This document shows positions 44,167 through 53,444 of a stretch of DNA of 64,000 nt, in pieces. Location: positions 62,001 through 126,000 of the forward strand of contig CAVYNA010000002.1 of assembly GCA_963769765.1 (NCBI GenBank). Direction: 5' to 3'. Within the stretch, counting starts at the first letter, position 1; each line of letters begins with the position of its first letter. The position numbers were made by a program, and so were the translations under genes. Source of the DNA: Bog-756 sp963769765. GTDB lineage: Bacteria; Actinomycetota; Acidimicrobiia; Acidimicrobiales; RAAP-2. The notes under the pieces were generated by a model. The model searched no databases. It was not told the DNA's origin and saw only the letters and a list, made by a program, of their open reading frames with translations.

Positions 44167-47136
44167 ATGGCACCCACCGATCTGACGGAGACAAGCGAGT
44201 CCGACGCCGCCGACACCGGCGACCGCGGTCCGTCGCGCAACGGTCCGGGCAAGCCCCTCGTGATCGTCGAGTCACCCGCGAAGGCGAAGACGATCGCCGG
44301 CCTGCTCGGTCCGGAGTACGTCGTCGAGTCCTCGATCGGGCACATCCGCGATCTGCCGCGACGTGCCGACGAGGTGCCTGCCGCCTACAAGCAGGAGCCG
44401 TGGTCGCGTCTCGGAGTCGACGTCGACAACGGGTTCAAGCCGCTCTACGTGGTGTCCTCCGACAAGAAGTCGCAGGTCGCCAAGTTGAAGCAGCTGGTGA
44501 AGCAGGCGAGCGAGGTGTACCTGGCCTCGGACGAGGACCGCGAGGGCGAATCGATCGCGTGGCACCTCATGGAGGTGCTTGCACCGAAGGTGCCCGTCAA
44601 GCGGATGGTCTTCCACGAGATCACCCGCCCCGCGATCGAACGCGCCGTCCACGAGTGGCGCGATCTCGACCGGCGCCTGGTCGATGCACAAGAGGCGCGC
44701 CGGATCCTCGACCGCCTGTACGGCTACGAGGTCTCCCCGGTGCTGTGGAAGAAGATCATGCCGCGCCTCTCGGCGGGAAGGGTCCAGAGCGTCGCGACCC
44801 GGATGGTGGTCGAACGCGAACGGGCCCGGATGGCCTTCACCTCGGCGGGCTGGTGGGGCATCGACGCGACGGCCACCGTCGCGGACTCGGTCGAGCTCGC
44901 GGCGGACAGCCCCCGGTCGTTCAAGACCTCGCTGGCGGCGGTCGACGGCAAGGCGCTCGCGGTCGGCCGCGACTTCGACGAGTCGGGAAGGCTCACGTCG
45001 CCCGGCTCGGTCGTGCTCCTCGACGAGACGGGGGCCCGCTCGCTCGCCGAGGGACTCCACGACGCTCCGTTCGTGGTCCGGTCGGTGACGGAGAAGCCGT
45101 TCAGGCGCTCACCCTCCCCGCCGTTCATCACCTCGACCCTGCAACAAGAGGCCGGTCGAAAGCTGCGGTTCGGCTCGCGGAGGGCGATGCAGGTCGCGCA
45201 GCGCCTCTACGAGGGCGGCTGGATCACCTACATGCGCACCGACTCGACGACGCTGTCGGGCCAGGCCCTCGACGCCGCGCGCTCCCAGGCCGCGGCGCTC
45301 TACGGCGCCGCCTACGTGCCGGACCGGCCGCGCACCTACGAGCGCAAGGTGAAGAACGCGCAGGAGGCCCACGAGGCGATCCGTCCGGCCGGCGAGTCGT
45401 TCCGGACGCCCGAGGAGGCCGCCCGCTCGCTCTCGGGCGACGAGCTCCGACTCTACGACCTCATCTGGAAGCGCACCGTCGCCTCCCAGATGGTGGACGC
45501 GACCGGGACGAGTGCGCAGGTCCGGCTCGCGGGGCGGACGAGCGAAGCCGACGGGACCTCCCGGGAGGTCGAGTTCTCCGCCTCGGGCAAGGTGATCACC
45601 TTCGCCGGCTACCTTCGTGCGTACGTCGAGGGCGAGGACGACCCGGACGCCGAGCTCGCGGACCGTGAGGTCCATCTCCCACCACTCGCCGAAGGCGACC
45701 GGATCGCGCTCGCCGAGCTCGAGCCCGGCGGGCACGCAACCCAACCTCCGGCCCGCTACACCGAAGCGTCGCTGGTCAAGGCCATGGAGGAGCTCGGCGT
45801 CGGGCGGCCGTCGACGTACGCGAGCGTCATCGCGACGATCCTCGACCGGGGGTACGTCTGGAAGAAGGGCACTGCCCTCGTGCCCTCCTTCACCGCGTTC
45901 GCGGTCGTCGGGCTGCTCGAGCGCTACTTCACCGAGCTCGTCGACTACGGCTTCACCGCGGCGATGGAGGACGACCTCGATGCGATCGCCTCAGGAAACG
46001 AGGAGTCGCTGCCGTGGCTCACCCGCTTCTACTTCGGTACGGGCGCGCCCGGCGCGGACGACCACCGGGCGACGGGGGGCAATGGGCACCCGGACGGCAC
46101 CAACGGCCGGGTCGCCGAGCTCGATCCCCACGCAGGCATGGGGCTGAAGCGCGAGGTCTCCACCTACCTCGGGGAGATCGATGCCCGTGAGATCAATTCG
46201 ATCCCGATCGGGGTCGGCACCGACGGCCAGGAGATCGTCGCACGAGTCGGTCGCTACGGCCCCTACCTCCAGCGCGGCGAGGAGCGGGTCTCGATCCCCG
46301 AGGACCTCCCCCCCGACGAGCTCACGGTCGTCCGGGCGGAGTCCCTGCTCGAGGCACCGTCGTCCGACCGGGTGCTCGGGACCGATCCGGTGACCGGCCT
46401 GTCCGTGCAGGTGCGCGCCGGCCGCTTCGGGCCCTACGTGCAGCTCGGGGAGCTCGTCGAGGGCGGTGAGAAGCCGCGGACCTCGTCCCTGTTCGCGACG
46501 TTGTCGCCGGCCACCATCACGCTCGAAGAGGCGCTCGAGCTGCTCTCCATCCCGCGGGTGGTGGGCACCGATCCGGGCACCGGCGAGGAGATCGTCGCCC
46601 ACAACGGCCGTTTCGGCCCGTATCTGAAGCGGGGCAGCGACACGAGGAGCCTGCTCACCGAGGGACAGATCCTCACGGTGACGCTGGAGGAGGCCGTGGC
46701 CCTCTACGCGCAGCCGAAGGCCCGCGGCCGCAACGCACGGGGTCCGCTGCGCGAGCTCGGTGCCGATCCGGACACCGGGCTCGCCATGGTGGTCAAGGAC
46801 GGCCGGTTCGGACCGTACGTGACCGACGGCACGACCAACGCATCGCTGCGGACCGGTGACGACGTCGAGAGCCTGACGGTCCAGCGCGCGTCCGAGCTGC
46901 TGGCCGAACGCCGGGCGGCGGCGCCCGCCAAGAAGCGGGCGCCGGCGAAGAAGGCGGCGAAGAAGAAGGCCACGACCAAGAGGGCGCCGGCGAAGAAGAA
47001 GGCCACGACCAAGAGCGTGGCGGCGAAGAAGAAGGCGGTCGCCAAGAAGCGGGCCCCGGCGAAGCGTCCCTCGGACGGCGCGTCGGAGGATCCTTCGCCG
47101 TCCCGGGCGGACGCCCGCACCGACGGGGCCGCGTGA
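44167..47136 (+). CDS. topA: DNA topoisomerase I
   Basis: The ATG at 44167 has GAGG 8 nt upstream. The TTG at 44125 is probably the -35 box TTGACA, not a start. The Toprim domain carries S-D-E-D-R-E (near 121-126) and the catalytic Tyr lies in W-I-T-Y-M-R-T-D (about 355). Zinc fingers are absent. The C-terminus has four R-(F/Y)-G-P-Y repeats and a Lys/Ala tail (from nt 46920) as in actinobacterial TopA, which aids processivity. It overlaps tmk by 4 bp. Confidence 0.96.
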   Translation: MAPTDLTETSESDAADTGDRGPSRNGPGKPLVIVESPAKAKTIAGLLGPEYVVESSIGHIRDLPRRADEVPAAYKQEPWSRLGVDVDNGFKPLYVVSSDKKSQVAKLKQLVKQASEVYLASDEDREGESIAWHLMEVLAPKVPVKRMVFHEITRPAIERAVHEWRDLDRRLVDAQEARRILDRLYGYEVSPVLWKKIMPRLSAGRVQSVATRMVVERERARMAFTSAGWWGIDATATVADSVELAADSPRSFKTSLAAVDGKALAVGRDFDESGRLTSPGSVVLLDETGARSLAEGLHDAPFVVRSVTEKPFRRSPSPPFITSTLQQEAGRKLRFGSRRAMQVAQRLYEGGWITYMRTDSTTLSGQALDAARSQAAALYGAAYVPDRPRTYERKVKNAQEAHEAIRPAGESFRTPEEAARSLSGDELRLYDLIWKRTVASQMVDATGTSAQVRLAGRTSEADGTSREVEFSASGKVITFAGYLRAYVEGEDDPDAELADREVHLPPLAEGDRIALAELEPGGHATQPPARYTEASLVKAMEELGVGRPSTYASVIATILDRGYVWKKGTALVPSFTAFAVVGLLERYFTELVDYGFTAAMEDDLDAIASGNEESLPWLTRFYFGTGAPGADDHRATGGNGHPDGTNGRVAELDPHAGMGLKREVSTYLGEIDAREINSIPIGVGTDGQEIVARVGRYGPYLQRGEERVSIPEDLPPDELTVVRAESLLEAPSSDRVLGTDPVTGLSVQVRAGRFGPYVQLGELVEGGEKPRTSSLFATLSPATITLEEALELLSIPRVVGTDPGTGEEIVAHNGRFGPYLKRGSDTRSLLTEGQILTVTLEEAVALYAQPKARGRNARGPLRELGADPDTGLAMVVKDGRFGPYVTDGTTNASLRTGDDVESLTVQRASELLAERRAAAPAKKRAPAKKAAKKKATTKRAPAKKKATTKSVAAKKKAVAKKRAPAKRPSDGASEDPSPSRADARTDGAA

Positions 47137-47756
47137 ACGCTGGTCCGAGGGGCCGGCTCATCGCATTCGAGGGCATCGACGGCTCCGGCAAGTCGACCCA
47201 GGCAGCACTGCTCGCCGAGCGGCTCGGCGCGCTGCGCACGTTCGAGCCGGGCGCGACGGCGCTGGGTTCGTCGCTCCGCGCGCTCCTCCTCGACCGTGAC
47301 GCGACACCGATGACCGGACGGGCCGAGGCGCTGTTGATGGCGGCGGACCGTGCCCAACACGTCGACGAGGTGATCGAGCCGGCCCTCGCGTCCGGGCGGT
47401 GGGTGGTGACCGACCGGTTCTCCGCGTCGACCCTTGCCTACCAGGGAGCCGGGCGCGGGCTCGGCGGCGACGCGCTCTCCGGGTTGGTGCGGTGGGCCGC
47501 GCGCGGGCTCGAGCCCGACCTGACGGTGCTCGTCGACGTGCCGGTCGCGACCAGCGTCTTGCGCCGTCCGGGGCCGACCGACCGCTTCGAGACCGAGGGT
47601 GAGGCATTCCTCGAGCGGGTGGCCGACGCCTTCCGTGCCCTGGCCGCAGCGGCGACGGATCCCTGGCTGGTCGTCGACGGGACGGCACCGGTCGAGGCGG
47701 TCGCCGAGGCGGTCGCCGACGGCGTGCGCGCGATCTTCGAGACGGTGCTGCCGTGA
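47133..47756 (+). CDS. tmk: Thymidylate kinase
   Basis: The P-loop E-G-I-D-G-S-G-K-S-T lies at about residues 14-22, followed by the D-R-F-S-A-S-T-L-A-Y-Q-G motif near 89-100. The enzyme phosphorylates dTMP to dTDP. GTG overlaps the topA stop; its own stop overlaps holB. The usual D-R-Y is D-R-F here. Confidence 0.94.
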   Translation: MNAGPRGRLIAFEGIDGSGKSTQAALLAERLGALRTFEPGATALGSSLRALLLDRDATPMTGRAEALLMAADRAQHVDEVIEPALASGRWVVTDRFSASTLAYQGAGRGLGGDALSGLVRWAARGLEPDLTVLVDVPVATSVLRRPGPTDRFETEGEAFLERVADAFRALAAAATDPWLVVDGTAPVEAVAEAVADGVRAIFETVLP

Positions 47757-48877
47757 CGGAGACCGCCGCACGTGGCGACGGGGAGGACCTGCCCGCCGTC
47801 GAACTCTTCGCGGCCGTGGTCGGCCAACCACGGGCGGTCGCCCAGCTGCGGGCCGCGGCCCGGCGTCCGGTGCACGCCTACCTCTTCACGGGTCAGCCCG
47901 GCTCGGGCAAGCGCGACGCCGCCCGCGCCTTCGCCGCCGCGCTGCTCTGCCCGATGGGGGGCTGTGGCGCCTGCAACTCGTGCCGACGCGCGCTGGCCGG
48001 CAGCCACCCCGATCTGATCGTGGTGGAGCGTTCGGGGGCGTCCCTCGAGATGGACGAGGCGAGGACCATCACGGCCCGCGCGCAACGGCGACCGCTCGAG
48101 TCCGACCGCCAGGTGCTCGTCGTCGGCGACGTCCACCTGGCGGAGCGCGCAGCACCGGCGCTGCTCAAGACCGTCGAGGAGCCGCCGGCCCCGACGGTCT
48201 TCGTGCTCCTCGCCGACGCGGTGCCACCCGGGCTTGTCACCATCGCGAGCCGTTGCGTGGAGATCCGATTCGACCCGGTGCCCGACGCGGTCCTCGCCGA
48301 GTGGTTGGCCGGTCGCGGGATCGACGAGGCGCTGGCGCGGAGTGTGGTGCGCGCATCGGGTGGACGGCTCGACCGCGCCCGCCTCCTCGCCGACGACCTG
48401 GGATTCGCCGCACGCGAACGGGAGTGGCAGTCGGTCGTCTCCCGGCTCGACGGGTCGGGCGCGGCGGCCGCGGAGGTCGCATCCGAGCTGCTCGGCTGGA
48501 CCGACGAGGCGCTCGCGCCGCTGCGCGAGCGGCAGGCGCGCGAGCTCGCGGACCTCGCCGAGCAGGCGGACGCGTCGGGGGCGAGAGGCGTTCCCGGTCG
48601 CAAACAGATCGAGGAGCGGCACCGCCGGGAAGAGCGGCGCTGGCGCACCGACGACCTCCGATTCGGGCTCGCCGCCCTCGCCGCGGTCTATCGCGACCGT
48701 CTCGTGGCCGTGACGTCGGATGCCGGCAGGCTGACCTCGGGCGACGCGGCGGAGGAGAAGCGCCTCGCCGGACATGTCGACGCGATCGGTGCGGCCATCG
48801 CCGCCCTCGGCCGCAACGCGAATGAGTCGTTGTTGCTCGACGCCCTGCTCGTCGAGCTGTCCGGCCTCGCGTCCTGA
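47753..48877 (+). CDS. holB: DNA polymerase III delta' subunit
   Basis: A degenerate clamp-loader AAA+ ATPase domain shows G-Q-P-G-S-G-K near residue 48, a zinc module with four cysteines (C-P-M-G-G-C-G-A-C-N-S-C), and T-V-E-E-P-P. Delta' positions the clamp loader. The tmk-holB pairing is widely conserved. The start overlaps tmk (GTGA). Confidence 0.92.
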   Translation: MTETAARGDGEDLPAVELFAAVVGQPRAVAQLRAAARRPVHAYLFTGQPGSGKRDAARAFAAALLCPMGGCGACNSCRRALAGSHPDLIVVERSGASLEMDEARTITARAQRRPLESDRQVLVVGDVHLAERAAPALLKTVEEPPAPTVFVLLADAVPPGLVTIASRCVEIRFDPVPDAVLAEWLAGRGIDEALARSVVRASGGRLDRARLLADDLGFAAREREWQSVVSRLDGSGAAAAEVASELLGWTDEALAPLRERQARELADLAEQADASGARGVPGRKQIEERHRREERRWRTDDLRFGLAALAAVYRDRLVAVTSDAGRLTSGDAAEEKRLAGHVDAIGAAIAALGRNANESLLLDALLVELSGLAS

Positions 48878-48955
48878 ACCCACGGAGCGACACCTTCCGG
48901 ATCGACCCGGAGCAGTCCTGCCCGCTGTCCGCCAGCCGGTAGCTTGGTGCACCAC

Positions 48956-49031
48956 GCCTGGGTAGCTCAGTCGGTAGAGCAACGCACTCGTAATGCGTAG
49001 GTCAGGAGTTCAAATCTCCTCCCAGGCTCCA
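48956..49031 (+). tRNA. tRNA-Thr(CGT)
   Basis: Acceptor stem GCCTGGG/CCCAGGC, anticodon stem ACGCA/TGCGT with loop CTCGTAA (anticodon CGT) and T arm with GTTCAAAT form a full cloverleaf. The 3' CCA is encoded. Confidence 0.97.
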
Positions 49032-49139
49032 AATGCTCCTGCGCTCCTGCGCACACGTCTCGACCTCGCGGAGTGGACAGACCCGCCGCCATGGTGCCGT
49101 CACGTCGACCCCCGGGGCACGCATGTCGCGACTCGTGTG

Positions 49140-49145
49140 TATGGT
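49140..49145 (+). promoter_or_regulatory. Leaderless -10 box for the ECF sigma gene
   Basis: TATGGT ends 7 nt before the ATG at 49153, which is why that codon is preferred to the ATG at 49141 inside the box. Confidence 0.45.
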
Positions 49146-49152
49146 GAGCACC

Positions 49153-49731
49153 ATGGCCGACCAGGCGGTCTTCTCCGACCTCGCGATGGAGTACATGCCC
49201 GCCTTGTACACGGCGGCCCTCCGGATGACGCGCAATCCCGCGGACGCCGAGGACCTGGTGCAGGAGACCTACCTGAAGGCGTACCGGGCGTTTGCGAGCT
49301 TCGAGCTCGGGACCAACCTCAAGGCCTGGCTCTACCGGATCCTGACCAACACGTACATCAACACCTACCGGGCGAAGAAGCGCCGACCGGAGGTGGCCGA
49401 CGTCGAGGACATCGAGGACCTCTATCTCTACCGCCGGCTCGCAGGGGACGGTACGTCCGGGCTCGGTCGGAGCGCGGAGGACGAGGCGCTCGACCGCTTC
49501 ACCGACACCGACGTCAAAGCGGCGATCGAATCGCTCCCGGATACGTTCCGGATGGCGGTGCTCCTTGCCGACGTCGAAGGGTTCTCGTACAAGGAGATCG
49601 CCGAGATCACCGACGTGCCGATCGGTACGGTGATGAGCAGGATCCACCGTGGAAGAAAGGCGCTGCAGAAGGCGTTGCTAGAACGAGGAAGGGCTCACGG
49701 TCTCGTCGGGGCTTCCGACGAGGCGCGCTAG
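49153..49731 (+). CDS. ECF sigma factor, SigR/SigH type
   Basis: The 192-residue protein has sigma region 2 (A-E-D-L-V-Q-E-T-Y-L-K-A-Y) and region 4 (G-F-S-Y-K-E-I-A-E-I-T-D-V-P-I-G-T-V). The following gene encodes a zinc anti-sigma factor with RsrA spacing, so this is the redox-stress factor controlling thiol genes in actinobacteria. The VKOR and DUF929 cluster elsewhere in the window could be related to its regulon, but no promoter match was checked. Confidence 0.9.
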   Translation: MADQAVFSDLAMEYMPALYTAALRMTRNPADAEDLVQETYLKAYRAFASFELGTNLKAWLYRILTNTYINTYRAKKRRPEVADVEDIEDLYLYRRLAGDGTSGLGRSAEDEALDRFTDTDVKAAIESLPDTFRMAVLLADVEGFSYKEIAEITDVPIGTVMSRIHRGRKALQKALLERGRAHGLVGASDEAR

Positions 49732-49759
49732 GGACCGGTCCAGGTAGGGAGCAGCAGTC

Positions 49760-50065
49760 GTGGGAGAGCAGGAGACCGAGGGAGTGAGTTCGCCGATGGG
49801 CGGTGCCGCACCGTCTGCCGGCTTCGTCGGCTGTGACGAGACGATCGAGCGTCTCTACTTCTACCTCGACGGCGAGCTCACCGAGGAGCGGCGGATCGAG
49901 ATCACGCGACACCTCGACCTGTGTGGACCCTGCGTCGGCGCGTACGGCTTCGAGCGCGAGCTGCGCAAGGTGATCGCGAACCGCTGCAAGGACCATGTGC
50001 CGGAAACGCTCATCGACCGCGTGGCCGCGGTCATACGCGAGGAGCACCATCGCCAGACCAACTGA
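49760..50065 (+). CDS. rsrA: RsrA-type zinc anti-sigma factor
   Basis: The 101-residue protein shows C25-x25-H51-x3-C55-x2-C58, the spacing of RsrA's redox-active zinc site. Disulfide formation releases the sigma factor. It follows its cognate sigma gene by 28 bp. The start is GTG with GGAGCAGCAGTC upstream. Confidence 0.88.
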   Translation: MGEQETEGVSSPMGGAAPSAGFVGCDETIERLYFYLDGELTEERRIEITRHLDLCGPCVGAYGFERELRKVIANRCKDHVPETLIDRVAAVIREEHHRQTN

Positions 50066-50133
50066 GCGTCCGCCTGACGCGGGCCGGACACGCCTCGGCG
50101 CGGCCGGGAGCGCTTCCGGCCCGGGCGGTTCCC

Positions 50134-50139
50134 TACACT
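50134..50139 (+). promoter_or_regulatory. Leaderless -10 box for the zincin gene
   Basis: TACACT ends 7 nt before the GTG at 50147. Confidence 0.45.
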
Positions 50140-50146
50140 GGTCGGC

Positions 50147-51274
50147 GTGACTGAGAGCCCGCGATCGGTGGCCGCTGACGGAGCGGTCGCGTGGGACACT
50201 GCCGAACGGGTGGCGAACTGGGTCGGGAGCCGGTCGCGTGCGCCCGTTCCCTACCGACCCGACCTGCTCGAAGTCGACTTCGAGGAGCTCACCGAGCAGG
50301 CAGAGGAGCTGGTCGCGGTCTCGACTGGGCTGCGCTCGGCATCGGGACCGGCGAGGGCCAAGGTGACCGACCGTTCGGGATGGGTGCGGGCGAACATCGC
50401 CAGCTTCCAGCGCCTGGTCGGACCGCACCTCGACAAACTCGATCCGAGGCGGGTCGCTGGATCGAATCCGCTCACCGACCGCCTGGTCGGACCGCTCGCG
50501 TCCGCCGGACGCGCCGCAACCGGCGCGCAGATGGGGCTGGTCCTCGGGTGGCTCTCGACCAGGGTCCTCGGACAGTACGACATCCTGCTCACCGAGGACG
50601 CGGTCGAAGACCAGGACCTCGTCTACTTCGTCGGACCGAACATCGTGGCACTCGAGCAGCTCCACGGGTTCGAACCGCGCGAGTTCCGGCTCTGGCTCGC
50701 GTTGCACGAGGTGACCCACCGGTGCCAGTTCACCGCCATCCCCTGGATGCGTGACTACTTCGTCTCGCTCGTCGAAGAGGGCATCGGCTCGATCGACCCG
50801 GATCCGGCAAGACTGGCAGACGCGCTCCGCCGGATGGCGGACGAGATCATGGCCGGGCGGAACCCCCTGCGGGAGTCGGGTGCGCTCGGATTGGTGGCCA
50901 CCCCCGAGCAGCTGGAGGGCATCCACCGGATCCAGGCACTCATGAGCCTGCTCGAAGGCCACGGCGACGTCACCATGGACCGCGCGGGTGCTGCCGCGAT
51001 CCCGAGTGCCGCGCGCTTCAGCGAGGTGCTGCGGCAGCGTCGCAAGCAGACCCGCGGCCCGGCACGCCTCCTCCAGCAGCTGATCGGGCTCGAGGCCAAG
51101 CTGCGTCAGTACGAGGAGGGCGAGCGGTTCATCGCGGCGGTGGAGGACTCCGGCGGAACCGAGCTGCTCGACCAGGTCTGGCGCGGGCCGGAGTGGCTGC
51201 CGTCCCTCGTCGAGATCCGCAACCCCGCCGACTGGATCTCACGTGTCGGAACCTCGCCGGCCCTGTCCGGCTGA
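50147..51274 (+). CDS. Zinc-dependent metalloprotease-like protein (F420-biosynthesis-associated family)
   Basis: The 375-residue protein carries the zincin motif H187-E-V-T-H191 followed by R-C-Q-F, as in the actinobacterial family annotated as coenzyme F420 biosynthesis-associated. That name is based on co-occurrence and the function is unproven. A location just ahead of tilS is typical. It overlaps tilS by 32 bp. Confidence 0.85.
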   Translation: MTESPRSVAADGAVAWDTAERVANWVGSRSRAPVPYRPDLLEVDFEELTEQAEELVAVSTGLRSASGPARAKVTDRSGWVRANIASFQRLVGPHLDKLDPRRVAGSNPLTDRLVGPLASAGRAATGAQMGLVLGWLSTRVLGQYDILLTEDAVEDQDLVYFVGPNIVALEQLHGFEPREFRLWLALHEVTHRCQFTAIPWMRDYFVSLVEEGIGSIDPDPARLADALRRMADEIMAGRNPLRESGALGLVATPEQLEGIHRIQALMSLLEGHGDVTMDRAGAAAIPSAARFSEVLRQRRKQTRGPARLLQQLIGLEAKLRQYEEGERFIAAVEDSGGTELLDQVWRGPEWLPSLVEIRNPADWISRVGTSPALSG

Positions 51275-52238
51275 GGCGCGACCGGTCGACGCGACCGATC
51301 CGTCCGTCGCCGCCCTCCTCGCGCGGTGCACGTTCCCGCCGGGTGGGAGCCGGCTCCGGTGCGGAGTCTCCGGCGGCGCGGACTCGCTCGCGCTGCTCGT
51401 ACTCGCCACTGCGGCGGGCTGTGCGGTGACGGCGGTCCACGTCGATCACGGGCTGCGCCCGGGCTCGGGCGTGGAGGCGCGTGTGGTGGAGGACGCCGCC
51501 GCCCGCTTCGGCGCGTCGTTCGAGTCTGCGACCGTCGAGGTCGAACCCGGCCCGAACCTCGAGGCACGGGCGCGCGCGGCGAGGCGCGCGGTGCTCGGTC
51601 CGCAGGCCGCCACGGGCCACACCGCCGACGACCAGGCCGAGACCGTCCTGGTCAACCTGCTCCGCGGGGCGGGCGTCGACGGGCTCGCCGGCATGCGGGC
51701 CGGCCCCGGACACCCCCTGCTCGCCCTGCGGCGCCACGAGACCGTCGGGCTGTGCGGGCGGCTCGGCCTCGACCCGGTGGTCGACCCGTCAAATGTGGAC
51801 CCGCGGTTCGTCCGCAACCGCGTGCGCCACGAGCTCCTCCCGCTGTGTGCGGCGATCGCCCGGCGCGACGTGGTGCCGGTCCTCGCGCGCCAGGCCGCCG
51901 CGCTCGCCGGCGACGCAGCGCTCCTCGAGGTGCTCGCGTCGCTCGTCGATCCGATGGACGCGAAGGCGGTGTCCGCGGCGCCCGAGCCCGTGGCACGGCG
52001 GGCGCTGCGCGAGTGGCTCACCGGGGACGGCCCGTACGCGCCGCCGCTCGCGGCCGTCGAACGGGTCCTCGACGTCGCCCGCGGTGACCGGGTCGCCACC
52101 GAGCTCCCCGGCGGACGACGGGTCGCACGGTCGTCGGGTCGGCTCTCGATCGCCCCTTCGGTGGCGGCGTGCGGCAGGGCCCGGGTCGGGGACGCGGATG
52201 CTCCGGTACAGTCGTGCCGTGACCAGCCGGGTGGGTGA
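51243..52238 (+). CDS. tilS: tRNA(Ile)-lysidine synthase
   Basis: The PP-loop S-G-G-A-D-S (about residues 43-48) and H-V-D-H-G-L-R mark TilS, which converts C34 of tRNA-Ile(CAU) to lysidine so that it reads AUA. The protein is the short N-terminal form with a reduced C-terminal domain, as in other actinobacteria. It overlaps the genes on both sides. Confidence 0.92.
   Translation: MSEPRRPCPAEARPVDATDPSVAALLARCTFPPGGSRLRCGVSGGADSLALLVLATAAGCAVTAVHVDHGLRPGSGVEARVVEDAAARFGASFESATVEVEPGPNLEARARAARRAVLGPQAATGHTADDQAETVLVNLLRGAGVDGLAGMRAGPGHPLLALRRHETVGLCGRLGLDPVVDPSNVDPRFVRNRVRHELLPLCAAIARRDVVPVLARQAAALAGDAALLEVLASLVDPMDAKAVSAAPEPVARRALREWLTGDGPYAPPLAAVERVLDVARGDRVATELPGGRRVARSSGRLSIAPSVAACGRARVGDADAPVQSCRDQPGG
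52207..52212 (+). promoter_or_regulatory. Leaderless -10 box for hpt
   Basis: TACAGT ends 6 nt before the GTG at 52219, inside the tilS coding region. Confidence 0.45.
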
Positions 52239-52800
52239 GGCCTCCGACCACGAGGTCGACCCGGAGCGGTATCCCGAGATCGGCCGGGTGATCGTCTCTG
52301 CCGACGAGCTCCAGACCCGCATCGTGGAGCTGGGCACGGAGATCACCGCGGACTACGTGTCGTCGCCCCCGCTGCTCGTGGGCGTGCTGAAGGGCGCCTT
52401 CATGTTCATGAGCGACCTCTCGCGCTCGATCGATCTGGCGGTCGAGGTCGACTTCATGGCGGTCTCCTCCTACGGGAGCGCGACCCGCACCTCGGGGGTG
52501 GTCCGGATCGTGAAGGACCTCGACCTCGACCTCGCCGGCCGGCACGTCCTCGTGGTGGAGGACATCGTCGACAGCGGTCTGACCCTCAGCTATCTGCAGC
52601 GCTACCTGCTCGCACGCGGTCCGGCGAGCCTCGAGGTCTGCGCCCTGTTGGTGAAGGAGGGACAGCAGCGTGCCGACCTCGATCTCCGCTATGTGGGGTT
52701 TCATATCCCCGCGGATTTCGTGGTGGGATATGGGCTCGATGTCGACGAGCGCCACCGCAACCTCACGGCGATCCACGCCTACGCCGGCAGACCCCGCTAG
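52219..52800 (+). CDS. hpt: Hypoxanthine phosphoribosyltransferase
   Basis: The PRPP-binding motif V-V-E-D-I-V-D-S-G-L-T-L (about residues 113-124) and the L-K-G-A-F loop define the family, which salvages hypoxanthine and guanine. GTG 52219 is chosen by the promoter; ATG 52198 and GTG 52231 are in frame. In many actinobacteria ftsH follows; here folE begins 15 bp after the stop. Confidence 0.92.
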   Translation: MTSRVGEASDHEVDPERYPEIGRVIVSADELQTRIVELGTEITADYVSSPPLLVGVLKGAFMFMSDLSRSIDLAVEVDFMAVSSYGSATRTSGVVRIVKDLDLDLAGRHVLVVEDIVDSGLTLSYLQRYLLARGPASLEVCALLVKEGQQRADLDLRYVGFHIPADFVVGYGLDVDERHRNLTAIHAYAGRPR

Positions 52801-52815
52801 GGCGTCGGCACACCG

Positions 52816-53385
52816 GTGACCGTCGACACCGCGCGGATCGAGCGGGCCGTGCTCGAGCTGCTCACCGCGTTGGGCGAGGATCCGCACCGGGACGGGCTGG
52901 TGAAGACGCCGGTCCGGGTGGCGAGGATGTACGAGGAGCTCTTCGCGGGATTCGGCGAGAATCCCGCCGACCACCTCGAGGTGACCTTCGCCGCCGACCA
53001 CGACGAGATGGTGATGGTCAGGGACATCCCCTTCGCCTCGCTCTGCGAGCACCACCTGGTGCCCTTCATCGGCAAGGCCCACGTCGCCTACATCCCCGGT
53101 GAGGACGGCCGGATCACCGGGCTCTCCAAGCTGGCCCGCCTCGTCGAGGGGTACGCCAGGCGCCTGCAGGTGCAAGAGCGGATGACCTCCGAGATCGCCG
53201 ACGCGATCGAAGAGGCGCTCGCGCCACGCGGCGTGCTCGTCGTGGTGGACGCCGAGCATCTGTGCATGTCGATGCGGGGCGTCAAGAAATCGGGCACCTC
53301 GACGGTCACCTCGGCCGTGCGCGGGCTCTTCCGGAGTGATCCGGCGACTCGCTCAGAGGCCATGCAGATCCTGCACGGCCGCTGA
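52816..53385 (+). CDS. folE: GTP cyclohydrolase I
   Basis: The 189-residue enzyme has the zinc and active-site residues in S-L-C-E-H-H-L-V-P-F and H-L-C-M-S-M-R-G-V. It makes dihydroneopterin triphosphate, the first step to folate. folP follows after 59 bp with its own -10 box. Confidence 0.95.
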   Translation: MTVDTARIERAVLELLTALGEDPHRDGLVKTPVRVARMYEELFAGFGENPADHLEVTFAADHDEMVMVRDIPFASLCEHHLVPFIGKAHVAYIPGEDGRITGLSKLARLVEGYARRLQVQERMTSEIADAIEEALAPRGVLVVVDAEHLCMSMRGVKKSGTSTVTSAVRGLFRSDPATRSEAMQILHGR

Positions 53386-53430
53386 GCAGCTCGCGTCCGT
53401 TCGCCCGGCGCGGGAGGTCGCGGCCTGGTT

Positions 53431-53436
53431 TACGCT
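53431..53436 (+). promoter_or_regulatory. Leaderless -10 box for folP
   Basis: TACGCT ends 8 nt before the ATG at 53445. Confidence 0.45.
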
Positions 53437-53444
53437 GTCGGGTC

